From assembly GCF_001905145.1 (NCBI RefSeq), contig NZ_LWLB01000032.1:222622-286621 (forward strand): DNA of 64,000 bases. The letters are read 5' to 3'. Below, in pieces: positions 17,615-25,853 of the stretch; within the stretch, counting starts at the first letter, position 1; each line of letters starts with the position of its first letter. This DNA is from Nocardiopsis sp. TSRI0078. GTDB lineage: Bacteria; Actinomycetota; Actinomycetes; Streptosporangiales; Streptosporangiaceae. The notes under the pieces are model-generated. The model saw only the letters and a list, made by a program, of their open reading frames with translations, made no database searches and had not been told where the DNA came from. A program made the position numbers and the translations under genes.

Positions 17615-18820
17615 ATGTCCGTGACCGACACTCCCCCCGCCACGGCGTCCACGGACGCCGACCCCTTCTCCCCGGAGGTCCTGGAGGACCCCCTGCCGAC
17701 GCAGGCGCGGCTGCGCGACGCCGGCCCCGTCGTGTACCTGGAGCGTTACGGCGTCCACGCGCTGGCCAGGTACGAGCACGTCCACACCGCGCTGACCGAC
17801 TGGCAGACCTTCCAGTCCGCCGCCGGGGTGGGCCTGGCCAACTTCCGGCACGAGAAGCCGTGGCGCCCGCCGAGCCTGCTGCTGGAGGCCGACCCTCCCC
17901 TGCACGACGCGCCCCGGACCGTCCTCTCCCGGATCCTCGGGCCGAGGGCGCTGCGGAGGCTGCGGGAGGCGTGGGTCGAGGACGCCCGGGAACTCGTGGA
18001 CCGGGTGGTGGGCCGCACGGAGTTCGACGCCGTCGCCGAGCTCTCCCAGGCCTTCCCCCTGCGGGTGTTCCCCGACGCGGTGGGCCTGGAGAAGGAGGGC
18101 AGGGACAACCTCCTGCCCTACGGGGACCACGCCTTCAACGCCTTCGGGCCGCCGAACGAGCTCGTGGCCAGGGGCGCTGCGCACATCGGGCGGCTCTCGG
18201 CGTGGGTCGACGGCCAGTGCGCCCGCGAACGGCTGGCCCCCGGCGGGTTCGGCGCCGCGATCTGGGAGGCGGCCGACCGCGGCGACATCACCGAGGAGCA
18301 GGCACCGCTCATCGTCCGCTCCCTGCTCACCGCCGGAGTGGACACGACCGTCCACGCCCTGGGCGCGGTCCTGTACGCCTTCGCCACCCACCCCGGGCAG
18401 TGGCGGCGCCTGCGCCGGGACCCCCGCCTGGCGCGGGTCGCCTTCGACGAGGCGGTGCGGTGGGAGTCGCCCGTGCAGACCTTCTTCCGCACGGCGACGG
18501 GCGACGTCGGGATCGGGGGCGCCACCATCCCCGACGGCGGGAAGATCCTGATGTTCCTGGGCGCGGCCAACCGCGACCCGCGCCGCTGGGAGGACCCCGA
18601 CGCCTTCGACCTCTCGCGCGACCCCTCCGCCCACGTGGGCTTCGGCATGGGCATCCACCAGTGCGTGGGGCAGCACGTCGCCCGCCTGGAGGCGGAGTCG
18701 CTGCTCACCGCCCTGGCCGAACGCGTCGAGCACATCGAGCTCGCGGGGGAGCCCCGCCGCCACCTCAACAACACCCTGCGGGCCTGGTCCTCGATGCCCG
18801 TCCGCATCACCCCGGCCTGA
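17615..18820 (+). CDS. Cytochrome P450, CYP199A-like (para-substituted benzoate oxidation)
   Basis: 401 residues. The haem motif FGMGIHQCVG places the ligand Cys at 350; the I-helix reads TAGVDTTV and the K-helix ExxR is in FDEAVRWES. Segments KPWRPPSLLLEADPP, FNAFGPPNEL, LAPGGFGA and SPVQTFFRTAT match what I recall of CYP199A2/A4 from Rhodopseudomonas, which demethylate 4-methoxybenzoate and oxidise other para-substituted benzoates. AAGGAG at 17604-17609 supports the ATG at 17615. The adjacent reductase, aromatic acid transporter and IclR regulator support that activity. Similarity is from memory; no alignment was run. Confidence 0.88.
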   Translation: MSVTDTPPATASTDADPFSPEVLEDPLPTQARLRDAGPVVYLERYGVHALARYEHVHTALTDWQTFQSAAGVGLANFRHEKPWRPPSLLLEADPPLHDAPRTVLSRILGPRALRRLREAWVEDARELVDRVVGRTEFDAVAELSQAFPLRVFPDAVGLEKEGRDNLLPYGDHAFNAFGPPNELVARGAAHIGRLSAWVDGQCARERLAPGGFGAAIWEAADRGDITEEQAPLIVRSLLTAGVDTTVHALGAVLYAFATHPGQWRRLRRDPRLARVAFDEAVRWESPVQTFFRTATGDVGIGGATIPDGGKILMFLGAANRDPRRWEDPDAFDLSRDPSAHVGFGMGIHQCVGQHVARLEAESLLTALAERVEHIELAGEPRRHLNNTLRAWSSMPVRITPA

Positions 18821-18886
18821 ACCAGGGGCCGGGGCGCACCGCGCGGACGCCGTCGTGACAGGCCTCGCCGTGGAGGCGGGGACCCG

Positions 18887-18918
18887 GTCGGCGGCGGCCG
18901 GTCACGGCCGCCGCCGAC
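18887..18918. terminator. Strong hairpin after the P450 gene
   Basis: Perfect 14-bp stem GTCGGCGGCGGCCG / CGGCCGCCGCCGAC with the loop GTCA, 66 bp after the P450 stop. It has no T-run, as is common for actinomycete terminators. Confidence 0.6.
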
Positions 18919-19177
18919 GACATCTCCACCGGAGTTTCTGGAGAAGGGGGAAGGGCACGGGGTACTCTGAGGATGAGCGGGCATGACCTCTCATTGTTCG
19001 GGGCAGTACGTGCATTACCCGCCCGCTCCGGAGATTGCGAAACAACTCCATCCATGGCTTCTTCTCCGCATCGCCCATCAGCCGCCTTCTACATCCCTCC
19101 TTCGGTCCCCCGGATCCCGGAGCCCACCGGGACGCAGTACCTTTCGCCAGTTCACACGACGACGGGGGAGGCCCTGG
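18919..19177. other. Upstream region of the desaturase gene
   Basis: With the preceding bases this makes about 350 bp between the P450 stop and the desaturase start. It is less GC-rich than the flanks and probably holds the desaturase promoter, but I cannot point to convincing -35/-10 boxes. An in-frame open stretch back to 18983 has atypical composition and is not considered coding. Confidence 0.4.
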
Positions 19178-20239
19178 TTGACGACCCGAAGTGACAAGGT
19201 GCATTCCGCTGCCGGGACGCCACGGCGGCGGGGGAGCGACTACGCCGTCCTCTCCCGGACGGTGAGCGAGGCCGGACTGCTCAGGAAACGTCCCGGCCAC
19301 TACACGATGCGCATCATCATCACGCTGTCCCTGCTCTTCGCGGCCTGGACGGTCTTCGTCCTGGTCGGGCCCTCCTGGTGGCAGATGCTGACGGCCGCGG
19401 CGCTCGCGGTGCTCTTCACCCAGACGGCCTTCATCGGGCACGACGCCGGACACCAGCAGATCTCCGAGGACCGGCGGATCAACACCCTGATCGGGTGGGT
19501 CCACGGCAACCTGCTCGTGGGCCTGGGGTTCGGCTGGTGGGTCGACAAGCACGACCGCCACCACGCCCACCCCAACCACGAGGGGAGGGACCCCGACATC
19601 GCCGGAGCCGCCCTGGCCTTCAGCCGGGAGCAGGCCCTCCGGCGCCGCCGCGGCCCGGCCCGGTGGCTGGCCCGCAGCCAGGCGTGGCTGTTCTTCCCGA
19701 TGCTGCTCCTGGAGGCCTTCCACCTGCACGTCGCCTCGGTGCGCAAGCTCATGGGGAACACACTGCCGGTACGGGTGAGGGTCGTGGAGGGCGTGCTCAT
19801 GGCGCTCCACCTCGTCGGCTACCTCACGATCGTCCTGGTCACGCTCACCCCGCTCCAGGCACTGTGCTTCGTCCTGGTGCACCAGGGCCTGTTCGGCCTC
19901 TACATGGGCTGCTCCTTCGCCCCGAACCACAAGGGCATGCCCGTCCTCGAGGAGGGCACCAAGACGGGCTTCCTGCGCCGCCAGGTCCTCACCTCCCGCA
20001 ACATACGCGGTGGCCCGCTGACCGACCTGCTCCTGGGCGGGCTGAACTACCAGATCGAGCACCACCTGTTCCCCTCGATGCCCCGGCCCAACCTGCGCCG
20101 GGTGCAGCCCCTGGTCCGGGACGCGTGCGAGCGGTACGGGCTCACCTACCACGAGACGGGCCTGCTGAATTCCTACGCCGAGGTGCTGCGGCACCTGCAC
20201 AGGGTGGGCGGCCCGCTGCGCCCCGAACTGGAGTACTGA
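19178..20239 (+). CDS. Membrane fatty acid desaturase
   Basis: 353 residues from a TTG at 19178, chosen because GGGGGAG lies eight bases upstream; a GTG at 19199 is the alternative. The three histidine boxes of acyl-lipid/acyl-CoA desaturases are present: HDAGHQ, HDRHHAHPN and QIEHHLF. They bind the di-iron centre. Four hydrophobic segments surround them. The enzyme introduces double bonds into membrane fatty acyl chains; the third box with Gln-Ile-Glu-His-His resembles front-end or delta-6-like enzymes, but no cytochrome b5 domain is fused. It stands alone. Confidence 0.88.
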   Translation: MTTRSDKVHSAAGTPRRRGSDYAVLSRTVSEAGLLRKRPGHYTMRIIITLSLLFAAWTVFVLVGPSWWQMLTAAALAVLFTQTAFIGHDAGHQQISEDRRINTLIGWVHGNLLVGLGFGWWVDKHDRHHAHPNHEGRDPDIAGAALAFSREQALRRRRGPARWLARSQAWLFFPMLLLEAFHLHVASVRKLMGNTLPVRVRVVEGVLMALHLVGYLTIVLVTLTPLQALCFVLVHQGLFGLYMGCSFAPNHKGMPVLEEGTKTGFLRRQVLTSRNIRGGPLTDLLLGGLNYQIEHHLFPSMPRPNLRRVQPLVRDACERYGLTYHETGLLNSYAEVLRHLHRVGGPLRPELEY

Positions 20240-20305
20240 GCCCGGGCAGCGCCCCCGGACACCGAGCCCCGCCCCGTCCCGTCCCCGCGGAAGCCGCGGC
20301 GGGGC

Positions 20306-20995
20306 TCAGGCGTTCGGGCGCGCCTGCGGGCCGTGTCCGAAGGCGGGCAGGCCGCACGCGGCCGCGGCCAGGGCGGTGCGGACGAGGGAACCCACGCCGT
20401 CGGAGGGGGCGTCGGGCGAGCCCGGGGGGCGACGGGCCTGTTCCTCGGCGGCCAGGCGCAGCGCGGCGTTGAGCACGGCCGCCTGCACGCGGACGGACAG
20501 GTCGTCGGCGCGGGCCCCGGAGCGGGCGGCGATGATGTCGGCGAAGACCGCCTCGGCCGCGTGGTGGACCTCCAGCCAGACCGCCATGAGCCCCGGCTCG
20601 GTGCGGGTCATCCGGACGAGGTCCATCACCGGGGCCTCCATGGGCGGGGCCCCGCGGCCGAAGAAGCGCTCCTGCTCCAGGTACTCCAACAGGGGCGTGC
20701 GGGCCGGGCAGGCGCGCAGGTGGGCGGCCACGAGGTCCAGGCCCTCCGTGAGCAGGGGCCGGACGCAGCTCTCCTTGGTGGGGAAGTACCGCCACAGCGT
20801 CCTGGTGGAGATCCCGACCGCCCGCGCGATGTCGTCGCCGGTGGTGCCCTGGACCCCGTTCGCGGTGAACAGCCCCACGGCGGCGCGCGCGATCTCCCTG
20901 CGGACGGTCTCCCGGCGCCGCTCGGTCATGGGCGGGCGCCCCCTCCCCGAACGCGCGCGGACGGAGTCGTGGGACCGGTCCCTCGCCACAGCCAT
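20306..20995 (-). CDS. TetR/AcrR family transcriptional regulator
   Basis: 229 residues with a basic N-terminal tail (an ATG at residue 23, PMTERRRE, is a possible shorter start). The HTH covers about residues 25-75 (TTGDDIARAVGISTRTLWRYFPTKES). The gene is divergent from the SDR gene, and a 19-bp palindrome lies between them, so it likely represses itself and the SDR. The effector is unknown. Confidence 0.9.
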   Translation of the reverse strand: MAVARDRSHDSVRARSGRGRPPMTERRRETVRREIARAAVGLFTANGVQGTTGDDIARAVGISTRTLWRYFPTKESCVRPLLTEGLDLVAAHLRACPARTPLLEYLEQERFFGRGAPPMEAPVMDLVRMTRTEPGLMAVWLEVHHAAEAVFADIIAARSGARADDLSVRVQAAVLNAALRLAAEEQARRPPGSPDAPSDGVGSLVRTALAAAACGLPAFGHGPQARPNA

Positions 20996-21061
20996 TCCTC
21001 CGCATCGTCCCGGCTCCGGAGCGGTCCAACCCTATCCGCGCCCGCGTCCCCCACGGCAATA

Positions 21062-21080
21062 TTTGTCACTGAGCGACAAA
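21062..21080. promoter_or_regulatory. TetR-type operator between the TetR and SDR genes
   Basis: TTTGTC-ACTGAGC-GACAAA has perfect 6-bp outer arms and further symmetric inner bases (CT..AG). It lies in an AT-rich spot 67 bp from the regulator start and about 97 bp from the SDR start, the expected place for a shared operator. Confidence 0.65.
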
Positions 21081-21176
21081 AAGTCGTAACGTGGCAGAGA
21101 GAAGAGGGAGACCGTGGAGCCATGGCGGCCCGTCTCGAGGCCACGTGGCGCCGGCGGCGCCAACGAGAGGATTCCC

Positions 21177-21941
21177 ATGGCAGACCCGGGCCTGAAGGGC
21201 AAGAACGCCGTCGTCACCGGAGGCGGCTCCGGAATCGGGCGGTCGACCGCCCTGCAGATGGCCGAGGGCGGGGCCAGGGTCCTGGTCGCCGACCTCGACG
21301 CCGACGCCGCGCGGGGCGTGGCCGAGGAGGTCCGCGCGGCCGGCGGTACGGCGGAGACCGTCGTCGGCGACCTCAGCCGCCAGGACGTCGTCGACGAGGT
21401 CGTCGCCACCGCCACCGACCGCCTGGGCGGCATCGACGTCCTGGTCAACAACGCCGGGATCATGGATGACATGTCCGCCACCGCCGACGTGACCGACGAG
21501 GTCTGGGAACGGCTGATCCGCGTCAACCTGACCGCGCCCTTCCTGCTCACCCGCGCCGTCCTGCCGCACATGGTGGGCCGGGGCGCCGGGTCGATCGTCT
21601 TCACCGTCTCCGAGGCCTCCCTGCGCGGCGGTGCGTCGGGCGCGGCCTACACCGCCTCCAAGCACGGCGTGGCCGGGTTGGTGAAGTCCACCGCGATCAT
21701 GTACCGGGACCAGGGCGTGCGCGTCAACGCGGTCGCCCCGGGCGGCACCGCCACCGGCATCAGCGTCGACCTCGATCCCGAGGCCCACGGCCCGGCCGTG
21801 ATGGGCAGGTACGCCGCCAACATGGGCCGCGTGGCCCAGCCGGAGGAGCCGGCCGCGGCCATCGTCTTCCTGGCCTCCGACGCGGCCAGCAACATCAACG
21901 GCGTGATCCTTCCGGTCGACAACGGCTGGGCGGCCGTCTGA
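21177..21941 (+). CDS. Short-chain dehydrogenase/reductase
   Basis: 254 residues, classical SDR length. The cofactor motif TGGGSGIG is at 14-21, NNAG follows the fourth strand, and the catalytic YxxxK is Tyr158/Lys162 (YTASK). An acidic residue after the second strand (VADLDAD) favours NAD(H). The ATG at 21177 has GAGAGG seven bases upstream; a longer GTG start at 21114 is less likely. It is divergent from a TetR gene with a shared palindrome. The substrate is unknown; the neighbouring quinate/shikimate genes raise the possibility of a related alcohol substrate, but nothing proves it. Confidence 0.87.
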   Translation: MADPGLKGKNAVVTGGGSGIGRSTALQMAEGGARVLVADLDADAARGVAEEVRAAGGTAETVVGDLSRQDVVDEVVATATDRLGGIDVLVNNAGIMDDMSATADVTDEVWERLIRVNLTAPFLLTRAVLPHMVGRGAGSIVFTVSEASLRGGASGAAYTASKHGVAGLVKSTAIMYRDQGVRVNAVAPGGTATGISVDLDPEAHGPAVMGRYAANMGRVAQPEEPAAAIVFLASDAASNINGVILPVDNGWAAV

Positions 21942-22001
21942 CCGGGGCCGCCCACGCCCCCGCCGAGTCCTGCACCCGTCACGGCCTCCCCGGCGCCACG
22001 G

Positions 22002-22895
22002 TCACGTGAGCAGGGTGTGGAAGTGCGCGAGCATGCGGCCGGAGTCGGGCTCCAGGCCCGTGATGAGACCGAAGGCCTGGCTGGCCTGGAACACCGCCAT
22101 CTCCCCTCCCTCCAGGGTCGGACACCCCCGTTCCCGGGCCCGCAGCAGCAGTTCGGTGCGCAGGGGGCGGTAGACGATGTCGGACACCCACATCGACGCG
22201 CGCAGCAGTTCGGCCGGGACGGGGATGCCCGGGTGGTGCGCCATGCCCGTCGGCGTCGCGTTGACCATGCCGTCGGCCGCGGCCAGGAGCACCCCGACCC
22301 CGGCGGGGTCGCCCGCCAGGCAGCGCGCCCGCGGAAAGTGCCCGTCCATCCGCCCGGCCAGGTCCCGTGCCCGCTCCCGCTGTGTGTCGACGACGGTCAC
22401 CTCCCGCGCGCCGGAGGCGAGCAGGGCGTAGACCACGGCCGCGCCCGCGCCTCCCGCGCCCAGCACCACGACGCGGTCCAGGGGCGCGTCGGGCAGCCCT
22501 CTCTCCAGGCAGCGGGCGAACGCCGACCAGTCGGTGTTGTGCCCGACCGCGGTCCCGGAGCGGAACACCACCGTGTTCACCGCGCCCAGGGTGGCCGCCT
22601 CGGGGGTGAGGTGGTCGAGCACGGGCAGGACCAGCTGCTTGCACGGATGGGTGATGTTGAGGCCGTTGAAGCCCAGGTGGCGGGCCGCCCCCACCAGGTC
22701 CACGACCGACTCCGGGGCCAGGTCCAGCTCCGCGAGGTCGATGGTCCGGTAGATCAGGCGGTGCCCGAGCTCGGCGGCCTCGCGCTCGTGCATGGGCGGG
22801 GTCAGGGAGGGGCCGACGCCCGTCCCGATGAGCCCCACGAGGTAGGAGTCGGAGGAGGTGCGGGCCTTTGCCGCCTCGGCCGTCACCGTGTTCAC
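22002..22895 (-). CDS. qsuD: Quinate/shikimate dehydrogenase (QsuD/AroE family)
   Basis: 297 residues from the GTG at 22893-22895, which has GGAGG seven bases upstream and overlaps the preceding stop as GTGA. The N-terminal substrate domain has NITHPCKQ (catalytic Lys) and HNTDW (catalytic Asp); the Rossmann domain has GAGGAGAAV. The THPCKQ form resembles the catabolic NAD-dependent quinate/shikimate dehydrogenases of corynebacteria more than biosynthetic AroE. It oxidises shikimate or quinate to the 3-dehydro acid, the substrate of the enzyme encoded just upstream. It is the last gene of the dctQ-dctM-dctP-qsuB-qsuD operon. Confidence 0.85.
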   Translation of the reverse strand: MNTVTAEAAKARTSSDSYLVGLIGTGVGPSLTPPMHEREAAELGHRLIYRTIDLAELDLAPESVVDLVGAARHLGFNGLNITHPCKQLVLPVLDHLTPEAATLGAVNTVVFRSGTAVGHNTDWSAFARCLERGLPDAPLDRVVVLGAGGAGAAVVYALLASGAREVTVVDTQRERARDLAGRMDGHFPRARCLAGDPAGVGVLLAAADGMVNATPTGMAHHPGIPVPAELLRASMWVSDIVYRPLRTELLLRARERGCPTLEGGEMAVFQASQAFGLITGLEPDSGRMLAHFHTLLT

Positions 22896-24775
22896 CTGTT
22901 CGCCTCCGCTCGCTGCGCGGCCATACGGAAGGGGCTGTTGGCGGCCCCGTAACCGCAGTATCCGCCCTTGCGCTGTACGACCTCCAGGAAGAGCCGCCCG
23001 TCCAGCATCGGCGTGTAGAAGTGCAGGAACTCGCCGTCCCCCGCCCGGTCGTAGAGGATGCCGTACTCGCGCATGTGCTCGATGGTCACCGGTTCCAGGT
23101 CCGTGCGGCACGCCAGGTCGGCGTAGTAGTTGTCGGGGATGCGCAGGGGTTCGGTCCCGCCCCGCCGCATCGACCGCGCGGCCGCGAACACGTCCTCACA
23201 GCCGAAGGCGACGTGCTGGGGGCCTCCCCGGGAGTCCTCGTGCGGCCCCCGCCCCAGCAGGGAGGCGTTCAGGGCGATGCGCGGCGAGGCCCCGCCCCTG
23301 CTCAGCGCGCGGCTGCGCACCAGACCGTCCGGGGCTGCCAGCTCGGTGCCGTCGTCGGGGTCCAGGCCCAGCACGGAGCGGTAGAACAGCGACGCCTCGT
23401 CGAAGTGGTCGAAGGGCTGGAACAGCCCCACGTGGTCGATACTGCTGAGGGAGACCTCATCGGCACCGCCGCTCCCGTGCGCGGGGGAGGAGAAGTCGGC
23501 CAGCCAGTCCTCCCCCTCGGCCGGATCACTCGGGCAGAAGAAGACGGAGGTGCCGTCGGGCGCGGCGACCGCGTGCAGGACCGACTCGGCTGGATCGCGG
23601 CGCCGGGGCAGCCTCGGCGCGAGCAGCCGCTCCGCCCGCCGCATCGCCTTCCCCGCGTCGGCCACCTCGACGCCGAGCGCGGTCACCGCGGCCTCATCGC
23701 TCCAGGTGTGCCCGAGCTGCGGGTCGGTGGCGTTGAGCAGGACGCGCGCGTCCCCGTTGCGCCACAGCTGTACCGGTTTGGAACGGTGGTCGCGGGTGTG
23801 GGAGAAGCCCAGGGCCGCCAGAGCCCCGCGCACCCGCCGGGCCGAGTGCTCGGGCGCCGCGATCTCGACGAACGCGTAGCCCCCGGCCCGGGTGGGCGAG
23901 GGGAGGCGGGTGAGCTCGACCGAGTCCCGGAAGGGCGGGGCCTCCGTCCCCTCCAGGTCGCGGGCGCGGCCGACCTCGTCCTCCAGCACGGCCAGGGAGC
24001 GGAAGGCGTCGGCGGCCGTGCGTTCGGGGTCGGAGGCCCGGAACACGTCGTTGAACACCTCCAGGGACAGCGGCCCCCCGTATCCCGCGGCGAGCACGTG
24101 ACCGGTGAACTCCGTCAGGTCGAAGGCGCCCTGGCCGGGGAAGCAGCGGTGGTGGCGGCTCCAGTGCAGGACGTCCATGGGCATGAGCGGGGCGTCCGCG
24201 AGTTGGAGGAAGAAGATCCTGTCACCGGGGATGTGCTGGATGCCGGCCGGGTCGTGGCCCCGGGACAGGATGTGGAAGCTGTCCAGGCACACCCCGAGCC
24301 CCGGGTGGTCGGCCATGCGGGCGATGCGCCAGGCGTGCCGGTAGTCGTCGACCCACCGCCCCCACGCCAGCGCCTCGTAGGCGATGCGGACCCCGAACGG
24401 CTCCGCCGCCTCGGCCAGGCGGTGCAGCTGCGCGGCCGAGCGGACGTCGTCGCCCACGGAGTCCGGCGAGGCGTTGGAGCACACGAGCATGACGTCCACG
24501 CCCAGCTCCACCATGACGGCGAACTTGGCCTCGGCCCGGCGGAGGTTGCGCTCCAAGTGGGCCTCGTCCACCCCCTCGAAGTCGCGGAAGGGCTGGTAGA
24601 GGTCGATGGTCAGGCCCAGAGACTCGGCCAGGGACCGGACCTCGCGGGGCGGTAGGGCCGATCCGATGAGGTCGTTCTCGAAGATCTCGACCCCGTCGAA
24701 TCCGGCCCGGGCCGCGGCCCCGAGCTTCTCCTCCAGGGTCCCGCTGAGTGAGACGGTGGCTATGGAGCGGCGCAT
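22892..24775 (-). CDS. qsuB: 3-dehydroshikimate dehydratase, QsuB/QuiC-like fusion protein
   Basis: 627 residues, close to the known two-domain QsuB size. Residues about 1-275 form a xylose-isomerase-like TIM barrel (GFDGVEIFENDLIG, LCVCLDSFH-type metal site, LSLEVFND), the dehydratase that turns 3-dehydroshikimate into protocatechuate. Residues about 290-620 form a 4-hydroxyphenylpyruvate-dioxygenase-like vicinal oxygen chelate region (SSIDHVGLFQP, GPQHVAFGCEDV, LFLEVVQRKGGYCGYG). Some databases name such fusions sugar phosphate isomerase/4-hydroxyphenylpyruvate domain protein. Overlap with qsuD and the upstream TRAP transporter genes support quinate/shikimate catabolism. Confidence 0.88.
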   Translation of the reverse strand: MRRSIATVSLSGTLEEKLGAAARAGFDGVEIFENDLIGSALPPREVRSLAESLGLTIDLYQPFRDFEGVDEAHLERNLRRAEAKFAVMVELGVDVMLVCSNASPDSVGDDVRSAAQLHRLAEAAEPFGVRIAYEALAWGRWVDDYRHAWRIARMADHPGLGVCLDSFHILSRGHDPAGIQHIPGDRIFFLQLADAPLMPMDVLHWSRHHRCFPGQGAFDLTEFTGHVLAAGYGGPLSLEVFNDVFRASDPERTAADAFRSLAVLEDEVGRARDLEGTEAPPFRDSVELTRLPSPTRAGGYAFVEIAAPEHSARRVRGALAALGFSHTRDHRSKPVQLWRNGDARVLLNATDPQLGHTWSDEAAVTALGVEVADAGKAMRRAERLLAPRLPRRRDPAESVLHAVAAPDGTSVFFCPSDPAEGEDWLADFSSPAHGSGGADEVSLSSIDHVGLFQPFDHFDEASLFYRSVLGLDPDDGTELAAPDGLVRSRALSRGGASPRIALNASLLGRGPHEDSRGGPQHVAFGCEDVFAAARSMRRGGTEPLRIPDNYYADLACRTDLEPVTIEHMREYGILYDRAGDGEFLHFYTPMLDGRLFLEVVQRKGGYCGYGAANSPFRMAAQRAEANR

Positions 24776-24812
24776 ACGTCGTGCTCTTCCTTCTTCTTCC
24801 TCGTTGCCCGTG

Positions 24813-25808
24813 CTACTCGGTCTCCTGGAAGGACTCGTACAGCTCGCGCTGCTCGCCCTCCAGGTTCTGCGCGAAGTAGTCCTGGACCTGGGTACGGAAC
24901 GCCTCGAGGTCCACGTCGTCGACGATCTCGACGGCGCCGTCGGTGCGCCACTCCTGCAGGATCTCCTCCTCGGCTTCCTCGATGCAGGCGCGGTTGTCCT
25001 CACGCACCGAGCTGACCGCCTCCTGGAGGACCTCCTGCTGCCCGGCCGACAACGTGTCCCAGGTCTGGCCGGAGACCACGATCATCTGCGAGCCGATCTG
25101 GTGGCCCGTGAGGCTGATGTGCGACTGGACCTCGTCGAAGTTGTCGCCGGCGATGGTGGGGATGGGGTTCTCCTGGCCGTCCACGGTCCCCTGCTGGAGG
25201 GCGAGGTAGACCTCCTCGAAGGCGACCGTGGTCGGCTCGGCGCCCATCGCCTCGGCGTTGGCCAGATAGATAGGCGAGTCCGGGAAGCGCATGCGCAGGC
25301 CCTGCAGGTCCCCGGGCTCGCGGACGGGCTTGTTGGCGGTGAAGTGGCGGTCGCCGAAGTACCACACGTCCAGGATCCTGGCGCCGGTGGACTCCTCGAA
25401 GCCGTCCTTGAGCTCCTGGGACCGCTCGGAGTCGAAGTAGGAGAACAGGTGGTCGGCGTCCCGAAAGGCGTAGGCGGCGTCCATGACGCCGATCGGCTCG
25501 TAGGAGGCCCCGAGAGCGGCGGAGCCCTGCACGTCCATGTCGATGTCGCCCGACATCACCGAGGCGAAGGTCTCGGTGTTGTTGCCGAGCTGGCTGTTGG
25601 GGAAGGTGTCGACGGAGAAGCCCGCGTCGGCCTCGGCCACGCGTTCGGCGACCAGGTCGATGCCGCAGCGGGTGTGCGGGTGGTCCTCGGGGTAGCTGTT
25701 GGCGAAGGTGAGGGTGGGGCCCTCGTCGGCGGAGCCGTCGCCGCCGCAGGCGGTGAGGGCGAGCGCCGCCGCGGGGAGCAGGGCGGCCCAGCGGGTGATG
25801 GTGCGCAT
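24813..25808 (-). CDS. dctP: TRAP transporter solute-binding lipoprotein, DctP family
   Basis: 331 residues. A signal peptide ends in LTAC (Cys about 21), so it is a lipoprotein on the outer membrane face, as expected for a Gram-positive TRAP receptor. The DctP fold is shown by FANSYPEDHPH near the start, GDIDMDVQGS and the ligand-carboxylate Arg region LQGLRMRFPDSP; YLALQQGTVDGQENP is a classic DctP segment. It delivers an organic acid to DctQM; shikimate, quinate or a dehydro-derivative is inferred from the neighbouring catabolic genes. Confidence 0.92.
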   Translation of the reverse strand: MRTITRWAALLPAAALALTACGGDGSADEGPTLTFANSYPEDHPHTRCGIDLVAERVAEADAGFSVDTFPNSQLGNNTETFASVMSGDIDMDVQGSAALGASYEPIGVMDAAYAFRDADHLFSYFDSERSQELKDGFEESTGARILDVWYFGDRHFTANKPVREPGDLQGLRMRFPDSPIYLANAEAMGAEPTTVAFEEVYLALQQGTVDGQENPIPTIAGDNFDEVQSHISLTGHQIGSQMIVVSGQTWDTLSAGQQEVLQEAVSSVREDNRACIEEAEEEILQEWRTDGAVEIVDDVDLEAFRTQVQDYFAQNLEGEQRELYESFQETE

Positions 25809-25853
25809 GGGGGATTCCTCCTTGGGGTCGGTGGGGATGCGGGTCGTGGGTGG

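Noticed and set aside
18983-19177. N-terminal extension of the desaturase from an upstream start
   Set aside because: The 65 extra residues have atypical composition and no ribosome site; the TTG at 19178 is better supported.
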